From the NCBI GenBank assembly GCA_001025035.1, contig LCZK01000010.1:434001-498000 (forward strand): a stretch of DNA of 64,000 nucleotides. The letters run 5' to 3'. The notes below the pieces were generated by a model. The model did no database searches. It was given only the letters and a program-made list of their open reading frames with translations, and was not told where the DNA came from. Position numbers and translations under genes: made by a program. Each line of letters opens with the position of its first letter. Position 1 is the first letter of the stretch. Source of the stretch: Actinobacteria bacterium IMCC26207. GTDB taxonomy: Bacteria > Actinomycetota > Acidimicrobiia > Acidimicrobiales > Microtrichaceae. Below, in pieces: positions 25,661 through 34,050 of the stretch.

Positions 25661-27444
25661 GAGTGATGCGCGGATTCCGGCCAATTCGAGGAGCCTTCAC
25701 CGGTGGCGCGTCTGCTCCTGCACGAGGCAGCGCAAACCTCCGTGCAAGGGGTAGCGAGCGGGGCGAGCGCGGAGTCGTGCTGATCTGGTTCGCCCTGATG
25801 TTGATCATGCTGATGGGGTTTGCAGGGTTCGCCGTAGACCTATCGAACTGGTGGTTCCAAGCTGAAAAGATTCAGCGTTCAGCCGATGCTGGTGCCCATG
25901 CGGGTGCAGCGTTTCTACCTGGGGATCTACCTTCCGCTACCACAACGGCCCGCAGCTTGACAGGTCAAAATGGATTCACGAATGGGTCAAACGCAACAGT
26001 GACCGTGTCACAAGAGCCAAATCCAAACCGTCTGAGGGTCAAGGTCAAGGCGACAATCCCAACATACTTTGTGGGGCTTCTCGGAGTCAGCAGCGTGGAT
26101 CTAACTCGAGAGGCAGTAGCAGAGTACGTAGCACCGGTGCCGATGGGCTCACCAGAAAACAAGCTGGGTAATGACCCTGCGCGAGCCCAGAATACCCCTC
26201 AGTTCTGGATCAATATTGCCGGGCCGAACGCAACCAAAAAGTCAGGCGATCGCTTTCAAGCAAAGTTCTGTGCGACCTCGGTAGCCAACTGCACAGGAAC
26301 CGTGATCTCAGGAATTAACAATGATGAGTACGCAACCGAGGGCTACTTCTTTGCACTCAAGGTGGCATCGGTTGTGGCTGGCCAGCCACTGAACATCCAG
26401 GTGTATGACCCAGCCATGACGTATGTGAATGACACATGCGGTGTGAATATGCCGACGCAGTCAGAGGCGAACGCTCTGCAGGCCCTCCCTGGGAACCCGT
26501 ACCCAGATGGAGCGCTCCGCTTTGCACCGGGTCTCACCTCGTGGTGCACAGGCGACCAAGACATCAGCGGACGCGGCACCAAGACCACCTTTATTGTGCG
26601 TGGCCCCGACGCTACGCCTTGGTCTGACTTAGATAATCCAGTGGTAGCTGGATGCACTAAGCAGATGCCCTCCTTCGACCCTGGTGGAAGCAATCCCACC
26701 ATTTATCAGTACCTTCACCCAACCGATGGAAAGCAGGATGCTCAGGCTGTAGTTAACGCTGCTGATGGCTCGAACACCTTTGCCGAACTCTTTCGACAGA
26801 ACGTCACTATTTGTTCCATACCAGCAGGGTCGGTGTCGACAGGCGAATACATTCTGCAAGTCAGGAGCAATTCCACTGCCGCAGCCCCTACGGTGTATAG
26901 CGCATCTGTTGTAGATGGCGGTCATAACCGGATGTCGATCTTTGCTGGTTTCGGATCGGCCGGCCTTGCTGCCGTAGATGGTTCGGCTGTGTCGATCAAT
27001 GCCAGAGGACGTCTTCCGATTTATGCCAATGCCACTGCTGCAAATACTTCGTTCTACCTAGCTCGGGTACTCCCCTACGACGCAGGGCGGACACTTCGAG
27101 TCACGCTGTTTGATATCGGCGACGCAGCCTCGGCAGGGGTGCTACAGATTCTTCCCCCAGCTGAGTTTGCTGCGACATTCTCGGGGTGTGTCTTTAGCCG
27201 AAACGACGGGGCAACTCTGAGTTCGACTCCCAGCACTTGCACGCTCAGTAACGTCTCAAGTGCAAACGGATTTGACGGTCGAAGCGTAACGGTAGACATC
27301 CCTATTCCGGCTAACTACACCTGCACTCCGGCTGTTGCCACTCAGTGCTGGATCAAGGTTCGTGCTGCATTCCCTAGTGGGGTCACTGACACCACTACAT
27401 GGTCTGCTGCCATTCTCGGCAACCCAATTAGGCTTGTTGAGTAG
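25645..27444 (+). CDS. large TadG-like surface protein
   Basis: A 599-residue protein with a basic cytoplasmic start, a TadG/von Willebrand-like hydrophobic segment (VVLIWFALMLIMLMGFAGFAVDL, residues ~44-66) and the typical AEKIQRSADAGAHAGA just after it. The remainder (~530 residues) is an extracytoplasmic beta-rich domain with many Asn-X-Ser/Thr sites and scattered Cys, and no recognised enzyme motif; repeated jelly-roll or carbohydrate-binding-like modules are possible. The ATG at 25645 overlaps the TadE-like gene, so the pair is coupled. Two ATGs at 25657 and 25666 are alternative starts. The 3' end overlaps the convergent ABC1 kinase gene by 17 bases. Surface attachment is the likely role. 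Confidence 0.8.
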   Translation: MPRRMRVMRGFRPIRGAFTGGASAPARGSANLRARGSERGERGVVLIWFALMLIMLMGFAGFAVDLSNWWFQAEKIQRSADAGAHAGAAFLPGDLPSATTTARSLTGQNGFTNGSNATVTVSQEPNPNRLRVKVKATIPTYFVGLLGVSSVDLTREAVAEYVAPVPMGSPENKLGNDPARAQNTPQFWINIAGPNATKKSGDRFQAKFCATSVANCTGTVISGINNDEYATEGYFFALKVASVVAGQPLNIQVYDPAMTYVNDTCGVNMPTQSEANALQALPGNPYPDGALRFAPGLTSWCTGDQDISGRGTKTTFIVRGPDATPWSDLDNPVVAGCTKQMPSFDPGGSNPTIYQYLHPTDGKQDAQAVVNAADGSNTFAELFRQNVTICSIPAGSVSTGEYILQVRSNSTAAAPTVYSASVVDGGHNRMSIFAGFGSAGLAAVDGSAVSINARGRLPIYANATAANTSFYLARVLPYDAGRTLRVTLFDIGDAASAGVLQILPPAEFAATFSGCVFSRNDGATLSSTPSTCTLSNVSSANGFDGRSVTVDIPIPANYTCTPAVATQCWIKVRAAFPSGVTDTTTWSAAILGNPIRLVE

Positions 27445-28906
27445 CTGCAGCACTCTGCCAGTCAGCGATCTTCTCCCCCATGGGAGTTGACGGTGGTCCC
27501 GAGACAAAGGGCCAAAGCTCTTCAGCAATCTGTCGCCAGTTTCCGCGAGCCTGAAGGTCTCCGAACAGAGCAAAGAGACCTAGGTTGATCCGCTGGATGA
27601 TGACCATTGATGGCGGCAGGTTCGCAACTTTCATGATTTCGGCGTGGGGTCCCGAAAGGTCAAAGAATTGTCTGACTGACTGCGAGGAATACTCGGGTGT
27701 GATCTCCATGACCTGATCATCAAGGACGAACTCGTAGAAGTGCCCGAAGTATTCCTGCATTACGGGATCAGGGACCTCGAGGTCGGGCGGCAGAATACCG
27801 ATTCTTTGAATAATCTCTCGGAACTTGCCGATGTCCTTCTCTAACACGATGGCCTGAATCATCTCTTCAAAGACCTGCACTTCTGCTGCCGAGAATCGCT
27901 TGCAGAGCCCGAAATCCAAGAACGTGATCTGTCCGCCGGGTCGAAACACATAGTTGCCCGGGTGAGGGTCACCGTTGAAGGCATTGAGCTGGTAGATGCT
28001 GCCAAATGCAAAGCGGTACAAGCACTCCGCTGTTAGCTGCCGCTCCTCGTCCGACCAGGTCATCACCTCAGAGAAAGGGACTCCATCGGCAAACTCGGTT
28101 GTGAGAACCCGCTGGGTTGACAGCGAATCGATTACCTGAGGGACGTGGATATAGGGATGGCCGCCGTAGGCCAAGGCGAACATTCGTTGGTGGTCGGCCT
28201 CGAGGGCATAATCAAGTTCCTCTGCTATCCGTTCCTTTAACTCCGCCACAATCGGACCAGGATCCATGCCCGGAAAAAGCAGACTCATCATCTGGAACAG
28301 CAGATCAGTGTTGTCTAGATCCGCAGCTATGGCCCGATCAACCCCCGGGTACTGCACTTTCACTGCCACCTTTTGCCCAGCATGAGTGGTAGCGAGATGA
28401 ACTTGGCCAATCGAGGCCGCAGCTAGCGGCAGCTGAGCGAATTCGGCGAACACAACCTCAGGTGCGCCACCGAGTTCCTCGATGATGACCTGTTCAACCA
28501 AGGCGTAGGCCATGGGAGGAGCATTGTTTTGCAGCTGAGCGAGGGATTGCCTTACTGGCTCGGGCAATCCCTGATCTAGATAGCTTGCCATTTGACCGAG
28601 CTTCATCATGGCCCCACGCATGTTGCCAAGGACCTGAGTGACCTGCTCGGCCGTCTGCAGTTCGAACTCTGACCGGAGTTCCTCACGACGCTCCTCGGTA
28701 GCGAGTACTCCGCGAGCCTTCATGGATACATAGTTGCCGCCGCTCCGCGCGCCAACCACGGCTAGCTGAGCAGAGCGCCGAGCCCTATGGGTAGGGATGA
28801 TCGAAGAGTTGGGTGACTGGTGCGCAAGCTTTCTGAACACCAGAAACAACGCGCCACCGACTGCAACGCTGCCAAGGCCAAACAGGGACCCTGTCTTAAG
28901 TTTCAT
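27428..28906 (-). CDS. ABC1/UbiB-family atypical kinase with N-terminal membrane segment
   Basis: A 492-residue ABC1/ADCK-like protein. Residues ~8-26 form one hydrophobic segment (GLGSVAVGGALFLVFRKLA). The diagnostic KLGQMAS motif is near residue 102, the Ala-rich loop AAASIGQVHLA near 163, VAVKVQYPGV near 180 with the ATP-anchoring Lys, GDPHPGNYVF near residue 315 holding the catalytic/metal Asn and ITFLDFG near 329 as the DFG equivalent. Family members act as ATPases that support quinone or lipid biosynthesis; in actinobacteria they are often of unknown target. The cyclophilin gene lies about 110 bases upstream on the same strand. Confidence 0.9.
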   Translation of the reverse strand: MKLKTGSLFGLGSVAVGGALFLVFRKLAHQSPNSSIIPTHRARRSAQLAVVGARSGGNYVSMKARGVLATEERREELRSEFELQTAEQVTQVLGNMRGAMMKLGQMASYLDQGLPEPVRQSLAQLQNNAPPMAYALVEQVIIEELGGAPEVVFAEFAQLPLAAASIGQVHLATTHAGQKVAVKVQYPGVDRAIAADLDNTDLLFQMMSLLFPGMDPGPIVAELKERIAEELDYALEADHQRMFALAYGGHPYIHVPQVIDSLSTQRVLTTEFADGVPFSEVMTWSDEERQLTAECLYRFAFGSIYQLNAFNGDPHPGNYVFRPGGQITFLDFGLCKRFSAAEVQVFEEMIQAIVLEKDIGKFREIIQRIGILPPDLEVPDPVMQEYFGHFYEFVLDDQVMEITPEYSSQSVRQFFDLSGPHAEIMKVANLPPSMVIIQRINLGLFALFGDLQARGNWRQIAEELWPFVSGPPSTPMGEKIADWQSAAATQQA

Positions 28907-29018
28907 CGAGCTTCTTGAAATGCATGGAGACTCTTAAGTTCATAGGGTCCACTCGCTCGCGGTGACCAAGGCGCCGACCACCACTTTGGGATCTGAGCCA
29001 AGGTCCACCGAGTCCGAG

Positions 29019-29573
29019 TTAGCTTTCAGTGATGGTGATGGACTCGATGACTACCTCATTGACCGGGCGATCTTGTGCAGCGGTTGGCAGGTTCTCGATG
29101 GCCTTGAGCACATCCTCGCCAGCTATTAACTGACCAAAAAGCGAGTACTGCGGCGGCAGTCGAACTCCTGCAGCTCCGGAGATGATGAAGAACTGGCTTC
29201 CGTTTGTATTTGGCCCGGCATTCGCCATTGCGAGCGAGCCAACCTTGTACTTGCCGGCTGCTGGTAGTTCATCGGCAAACCTGTACCCGGGTCCGCCGCG
29301 TCCTGAGCCTTCGGGGTCTCCACCTTGAATCATGAACTCGCGAATCACACGGTGGAAGATGACACCGTCGTAGTAGTGATACCGGGCCAGGTTTACAAAG
29401 TTGTTCACGGTGTTTGGGGCATCGCTTGCATGCAGAAACGCCGTCATCGTTCCGTGGTTGGTGACGATCTCTGCTTGGTAACTTTTCGAGGGATCGATGT
29501 ACATCGGAAAAGGCTCCGAGAACTTTGTCTGACGTGGCGACGATCCGTCTGCTGCTGGTTGTTCTGTAGGCAT
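29019..29573 (-). CDS. peptidyl-prolyl cis-trans isomerase, cyclophilin type
   Basis: A 184-residue cyclophilin. The N-terminal ~30 residues are polar and disordered, without a signal sequence. VNNFVNLARYHYYDGVIFHRV (in parts) contains the FHRV catalytic Arg segment near residue 74, EFMIQGGDPEGSGRGGPGY follows, and the end of the active site is AMANAGPNTNGSQFFI near residue 118 with the FFI strand. The tryptophan of cyclosporin-sensitive cyclophilins is replaced (QYSLFG rather than W-HxFG), as in many bacterial PpiB enzymes. The protein catalyses proline isomerisation in the cytoplasm. It sits between the LCP gene and the ABC1 kinase on the minus strand and may be cotranscribed. Confidence 0.93.
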   Translation of the reverse strand: MPTEQPAADGSSPRQTKFSEPFPMYIDPSKSYQAEIVTNHGTMTAFLHASDAPNTVNNFVNLARYHYYDGVIFHRVIREFMIQGGDPEGSGRGGPGYRFADELPAAGKYKVGSLAMANAGPNTNGSQFFIISGAAGVRLPPQYSLFGQLIAGEDVLKAIENLPTAAQDRPVNEVVIESITITES

Positions 29574-29633
29574 AAGGCGAGTGTAGTCAGCGCAGGCAGC
29601 ATGCCCATTTTCCTGAGCAGTGATCCCAGCAAA

Positions 29634-30788
29634 TTAGCGGAATCCTTGAAGCACAACTTGTGCGTCTGGCTCAAGGAGCACGAGGACCGCTGCCTTACCT
29701 TTACGTACCCCTTCCGTAGGGAGCACAACCGTGGCAGGGTCCGAGGAACCAAGTTTGCGAACGAATCTCAGAGCCTCACTAAATCCAAGATCAGAGTCGA
29801 TAATCAGTTCCGAAGACATGGAGTCAGCAACTCTGAGCAGGGTCAAAGGGTTGCGGGTAGCTCCCACCTCTTTCAGGGCAGTTCGCAAGAACTGTTGCTG
29901 ACGTTGCTGACGACCAAGGTCGGCAGTCGGCTCGGTGACCTCTCGACCGTCAATAACCTCGGTGTAGTTCCGCGAGCGGGCATACGCCAAGGCCTGCGTC
30001 CCATCTAGGGTCACGGGCCCAGCAGTATCCACAACGAGACCTGATTGTTCGTCGAATGCAGGGTTCGGGAACTCAATCGTGACTCCCCCAATTGCATCCA
30101 CTAAGCCAGCAAATGAACCAAACCCAACTTCCATGTAGTGATTGATCGGAATGTTCAGATTCTGTTGCACGGTTCGGACGAGGTTTGCTGGCCCGTCGTT
30201 GTAGGCGCCGTTGATTCGGCCTGGCTTGGAAGTGCTCGCAATGGTGACCCAGAGGTCACGAGGGATCGACATCATCGAGGAGCCCGTCGGAGTGGTGCGT
30301 AACACGATGAGGGTGTCGCTCCGACGACCAGTCACTCCGCTTGAGCCTTCGGGGTCAAAGGCCTCACGCGAGTCGGACCCAACGAGGAGATAGTTGGTGG
30401 AGTCACCGGAGACGGGGTCGAGCACCCCTGCCAGATCTACACGCTGGATTTTGTTGTACGTGGAGTAGGCCTTGAAGAGCAGGCCAAACATTGCGATTAG
30501 TAACAATATCGGAAGCAGAATGAGCCACCGCAGGCCGGTTCGACTCTTCTTGGGTGTAGGGGGGTTCTTGGTCCCTGGTGAACTTCTGGCGGCAGAGGAC
30601 TTCTTCGATGCGGGAGCTGAACGTGGCGCCGTAGTAGCGGGGACAGTCTGCTTTTTAGGGGTCTGGCCTGTGCTCCTTGGGGGCGCTGGCTGTTGACCCT
30701 TGGCGCTGGGAGCACTCGGTGAAGGCACAAAGAACTGTTTGCCCGGACCTTTTGGGGGTTGGTTGTCCGAGTTCGGGGGCAGAGCCAT
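29634..30788 (-). CDS. LytR-CpsA-Psr (LCP) family cell-wall glycopolymer ligase
   Basis: A 384-residue LCP protein. Residues ~1-80 are a Pro/Lys/Ser/Ala-rich cytoplasmic tail, residues ~86-106 a single membrane helix (WLILLPILLLIAMFGLLF), and the rest the extracytoplasmic LCP domain. NYLLVGSDSRE near residue 133 starts the core, RSDTLIVLR near 155 holds the metal-binding Arg/Asp, SIPRDLWV near 173 and YNDGPANLV near 196 complete the polyprenyl-pyrophosphate pocket, and ALAYARSRN near 257 follows. LCP enzymes attach arabinogalactan-like or teichoic polymers to peptidoglycan. ATG 30788 is preferred; a GTG at 30827 would add 13 residues. A sigma-like gene lies divergently. Confidence 0.9.
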   Translation of the reverse strand: MALPPNSDNQPPKGPGKQFFVPSPSAPSAKGQQPAPPRSTGQTPKKQTVPATTAPRSAPASKKSSAARSSPGTKNPPTPKKSRTGLRWLILLPILLLIAMFGLLFKAYSTYNKIQRVDLAGVLDPVSGDSTNYLLVGSDSREAFDPEGSSGVTGRRSDTLIVLRTTPTGSSMMSIPRDLWVTIASTSKPGRINGAYNDGPANLVRTVQQNLNIPINHYMEVGFGSFAGLVDAIGGVTIEFPNPAFDEQSGLVVDTAGPVTLDGTQALAYARSRNYTEVIDGREVTEPTADLGRQQRQQQFLRTALKEVGATRNPLTLLRVADSMSSELIIDSDLGFSEALRFVRKLGSSDPATVVLPTEGVRKGKAAVLVLLEPDAQVVLQGFR

Positions 30789-30907
30789 TGCTTTAGTCTT
30801 GCTGGAAATCTGGTAGCGCGGGCGCACCCCCGCAGCACGAGTTCGTGCTGTGGTCCTCTTCAGCGCTTGACCCCGCCTACGGTACGGGGTTCAACCTTTC
30901 GCCTCAG

Positions 30908-31609
30908 ATGAAGATTGATAGATCCATGGCCGCTCCAGAAGACGATCAGACCCTTCACGCCAATTCTTACGCCGTGTCCTACAGGCTGTTAGGAGACTCA
31001 GAGTTAGCGGGAGCGGTGTCGGCCGTGGCTGTGAATCGGGTTCGACAGCTTCCCGAGGAACGGTCCGGGCAATGGCTTGAGCAGCTCACTCTGTTCACCG
31101 TGCAACAGGCACTTCAGCCAAGCGCGCTTGGGAAGGATGCAGAGGCTCCTTCGCTTGAACCAAGCAGTAACGCTCCGAAGTCCGATGCCAACGCATCGCT
31201 ACGCGAGGCTCTGCGGCGACGCCTCGCTCGGGCTACTCCCGAGGAGCAAGTAGCAGGCGCTCTGCTGCAACTCTGCGCGTACCCAGCCGAATTTGTTGCT
31301 GGTTTGATGGGAATTTCGGCTGATGAGGTTGTGGCGCTCGCAGGAATTATCGCTCCCCCACCTGGGGTGTCCTATCGAGACCTCGGAGACCCAGCGCTAA
31401 CAGGGTCTACTCGGCCAGCTGCTCCGAGCAGGTACCGGCGCAAGCCGCATTGGACCACCCTGATTGCCGTCTTGCTGGTTGTCCTAGCCGTGCTCTACGC
31501 AACTCAAGTCACTGGCCCACGGCCAACTCTTACTGATGAGGGTAGTTTCGGGACACGCACGCAGACAACGATTATTCAAGATGAGCATGCGCAGCGCTTT
31601 GGTTACTAG
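30908..31609 (+). CDS. ECF-sigma-like protein with C-terminal membrane helix
   Basis: A ~233-residue protein. The segment AVSYRLLGDSELAGAVSAVAVNRVRQL near residue 22 (in parts) resembles sigma region 2, and SLREALRRRLARATPEEQVAGALLQL then MGISADEVVALAG near residues 100-150 resembles region 4 helix-turn-helix. A ~20-residue hydrophobic segment (LIAVLLVVLAVLYA) lies near residue 190, with a short tail outside. Sigma factors are not usually membrane-tethered, so this may be a degenerate sigma or a sigma/anti-sigma hybrid that senses the envelope. Start choice is uncertain: ATG 30908, ATG 30926 or GTG 30845. It lies divergent to the LCP gene. Confidence 0.55.
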   Translation: MKIDRSMAAPEDDQTLHANSYAVSYRLLGDSELAGAVSAVAVNRVRQLPEERSGQWLEQLTLFTVQQALQPSALGKDAEAPSLEPSSNAPKSDANASLREALRRRLARATPEEQVAGALLQLCAYPAEFVAGLMGISADEVVALAGIIAPPPGVSYRDLGDPALTGSTRPAAPSRYRRKPHWTTLIAVLLVVLAVLYATQVTGPRPTLTDEGSFGTRTQTTIIQDEHAQRFGY

Positions 31610-31670
31610 CCCCCTGGACAAAAGGAGACCTAGGTGTAGAAGGGTCAGTTGGGTTTGACTCGATCAACGC

Positions 31671-33113
31671 TCAGTCAGCGCTAAAGAACACAGTCTTTTG
31701 CTCGGTGTAGTGATCCATCGAGGCCATTCCGAGTTCTCTTCCAACTCCAGACTTCTTGAACCCGCCAAAGGGAAGTTCGTAGCGGACGCTGCGATTGGTG
31801 TTGACCGACATCACCCCAGTGCGCACTGCTGAACTGACGCGAAGCGCTCTGCCTAAGTCCCGGGTCCAGAGAGTCCCCGAAAGCCCGTACTCGCTGTCGT
31901 TTGCAATCATCACAGCTTCGGCTTCATCACGGAACGGGATCACGCTAAGAACCGGCCCAAAGATCTCTTCTTGCGCGATGCGATGGTTGTTGTCCACGTT
32001 GGCTACCACCGAAGGTGACAGAAACCAGCCCGGCCCAGAGGCGACGCCACCACAGACAATCTCTGCACCTTCAGATTTGCCAATCTGCAGGTAATCCAGG
32101 CTTATTTCTCGCTGCCGTTCAGAGATCATCGGACCGATCTCTGTGCTCTCATCGCTCGGATCCCCAACTCGTAGCTGTTCTGTCCGCTCAGCAACCGCAG
32201 CGACAACCTTGTCGTAGACAGAGTCCTCTACCAAGAGTCGACTACGAGAGCAGCAGTCCTGGCCAGCGTTCGCAAATACCGAGTAAGGAATGGCATCAAC
32301 GGCGGCGTCAATATCTGCGTCCGCAAAGAGGATCGCTGCGGACTTTCCGCCAAGCTCGAGCGACACACGTGTCATGTTGTCCGAGACACGACGAAGGATC
32401 CCAGCCCCCGTGCTCGAGTCTCCAGTGAATGAAATTTTACCAACTCGCGGGTCGCCCACTAGTGCGTCGCCCATGGTTGAGCCCGGCCCGGGAATGACAG
32501 AAACAGCCTCTGGCGGTACCCCTGCATCGAGCAGTACCTGACCCAAGAGAAGTGCTGAGAGCGGGGTGAGGGTTGCCGGCTTGAGGATCACCGGGTTGCC
32601 GCAGGCGAGGGCCGGGGCCAGCTTCCACGATGCGATGTACATCGGAAAGTTCCACGGCACGATCAGTCCACACACACCAACCGGCACGCGACTCACCACT
32701 CCTAAACCGGAGTCTTGGGTTGGGACCACCGATCCCATGTGCTTGTTGGCAGCGCCTCCGTAGTATTCAAAAACATCAGCCATGGCGCTGGCTTCCCAAC
32801 GGGCATCATCAATGGTGTGACCAGCATTGATCACCTCAAGTTGAGCGAACTCCTCGGCACGCTCTCGAATCAACTGAGCAACCCGCATGAGGACATGACC
32901 TCGATCGGTTGCGCTGACCGATGACCAGACCTGCGAGTTGAATGCGCGCGTCGCGGCGCTGAGGGCATCCTCGAGATCTTGTTGGCCACCCTGAGATACG
33001 GAACCTATGCAGGCGCCCGTAGCTGGGTTGAAGACCTCGAACGTGGAGCCATCGCTAGCAGAGCGCGACTCTCCACCAATGATGAGCTGAGAGGGAAGCT
33101 GAAAAGAAGTCAT
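31671..33113 (-). CDS. aldehyde dehydrogenase (gamma-glutamyl-aminobutyraldehyde / betaine-aldehyde-like)
   Basis: A 480-residue aldehyde dehydrogenase. [22 protein letters not shown] near residue 150 (in parts) gives the oxyanion Asn, [11 protein letters not shown] near 175, FTGDSSTG near 226, [11 protein letters not shown] near 250 with base Glu, and the nucleophile in [12 protein letters not shown] near residue 285. [10 protein letters not shown] near residue 383 supplies the second Glu and [14 protein letters not shown] near 452 the C-terminal motif. It is divergent to the SDR and glutamine-synthetase-like genes, which suits a gamma-glutamyl-amine or polyamine route in which this enzyme oxidises the gamma-glutamyl aldehyde. 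The exact substrate remains an inference. Confidence 0.9.
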   Translation of the reverse strand: MTSFQLPSQLIIGGESRSASDGSTFEVFNPATGACIGSVSQGGQQDLEDALSAATRAFNSQVWSSVSATDRGHVLMRVAQLIRERAEEFAQLEVINAGHTIDDARWEASAMADVFEYYGGAANKHMGSVVPTQDSGLGVVSRVPVGVCGLIVPWNFPMYIASWKLAPALACGNPVILKPATLTPLSALLLGQVLLDAGVPPEAVSVIPGPGSTMGDALVGDPRVGKISFTGDSSTGAGILRRVSDNMTRVSLELGGKSAAILFADADIDAAVDAIPYSVFANAGQDCCSRSRLLVEDSVYDKVVAAVAERTEQLRVGDPSDESTEIGPMISERQREISLDYLQIGKSEGAEIVCGGVASGPGWFLSPSVVANVDNNHRIAQEEIFGPVLSVIPFRDEAEAVMIANDSEYGLSGTLWTRDLGRALRVSSAVRTGVMSVNTNRSVRYELPFGGFKKSGVGRELGMASMDHYTEQKTVFFSAD

Positions 33114-33213
33114 GGGGCAAGAGTGTATGTACCCCGAAGCCTGACTACTGTGCCCCTGCTGATACGAAGACGCGAATCAGTTCTCAGCCGCATCTCACAG
33201 GAGTTCAAGACGC

Positions 33214-34008
33214 ATGGCACGCCTAGACGGAAAGACAACAATCATCACTGGGGCCGCATCTGGCTTGGGCCGCGTGGCAGCAGAGCTGTTTGCGCGTGAG
33301 GGCTCACGAGTGGTGGTCGCCGACCTGCAAGACGGCAGCGAGGCCGTCGAGGCAATCCGCTCAGCAGGCGGCGAGGCAATGTATGTGCCCTGCGATATCA
33401 GCTCCGAAGACTCTGTGCGGTCCGCCGTTGAAGCCGCAGTGCAGGCCTATGGCGGGCTGCACGTCATGTACAACAACGCTGGTGTCTCACTCGGCGAGGA
33501 CGATGGCCCCGAGAACACGACTGTTGAGGTTTGGGATACGACGCTGAAGATCAATGTGACTGGCGTGGCATTGGGATGCAAGTACGCATTACCTGCGATG
33601 CTCGACACGATTGCTGCTGCTGGGGACGGCGCAGCCAGTGCATCAATTGTCAACGTTGCGAGCTTCGTTGCGCACCTTGGTGCTGCCACTCCACAGATTG
33701 CCTACACCGCATCTAAGGGTGCTGTGCTGTCAATGACCCGAGAGATTGCAGTGATCTACGCCCGGCAAGGGATTCGTGCAAACGCATTATGTCCCGGCCC
33801 GGTCCTCACTCCCCTGCTTGCCAAATTTCTATCCGATGAAGAGAAACGTCAGCGCCGATTGGTCCACATTCCGATGGGTCGGTTCGGGGAAGCGATCGAG
33901 ATTGCTAACGGGGCACTCTTTTTGGCCTCTGACGAGTCCTCATTCATGACTGGTCAGTCTCTGCTCGTCGATGGCGGAATTACTGCTGCATACACCACTC
34001 CCGAATGA
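33214..34008 (+). CDS. SDR-family oxidoreductase (3-oxoacyl-reductase-like)
   Basis: A 264-residue classical short-chain dehydrogenase. TGAASGLGRVAAELF near residue 13 is the NAD(P)-binding turn, with Asp in VVVADLQDG near residue 38 favouring NAD(H). NNAGVSLG near residue 88 stabilises the cofactor. VASFVAHLGA near 148 includes the catalytic Ser, and YTASKGAVLSMTREIA near 164 the Tyr-Lys pair. ANALCPGPVLTPLL near 187 is the conserved PG segment. The ATG at 33214 has AGGAG upstream at about ten bases. The glutamine-synthetase-like gene follows 42 bases downstream, so the two may be cotranscribed. Substrate unknown. Confidence 0.9.
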   Translation: MARLDGKTTIITGAASGLGRVAAELFAREGSRVVVADLQDGSEAVEAIRSAGGEAMYVPCDISSEDSVRSAVEAAVQAYGGLHVMYNNAGVSLGEDDGPENTTVEVWDTTLKINVTGVALGCKYALPAMLDTIAAAGDGAASASIVNVASFVAHLGAATPQIAYTASKGAVLSMTREIAVIYARQGIRANALCPGPVLTPLLAKFLSDEEKRQRRLVHIPMGRFGEAIEIANGALFLASDESSFMTGQSLLVDGGITAAYTTPE

Positions 34009-34050
34009 CCTTGAGTACTCTCTTACTGCACTTCGCCTAGAGGAGAACTT

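Noticed and set aside
29325..30008. Open frame of 227 codons on the plus strand between the cyclophilin and LCP genes
   Set aside because: It overlaps the coding regions of both minus-strand genes and shows no domain or ribosome-binding site.
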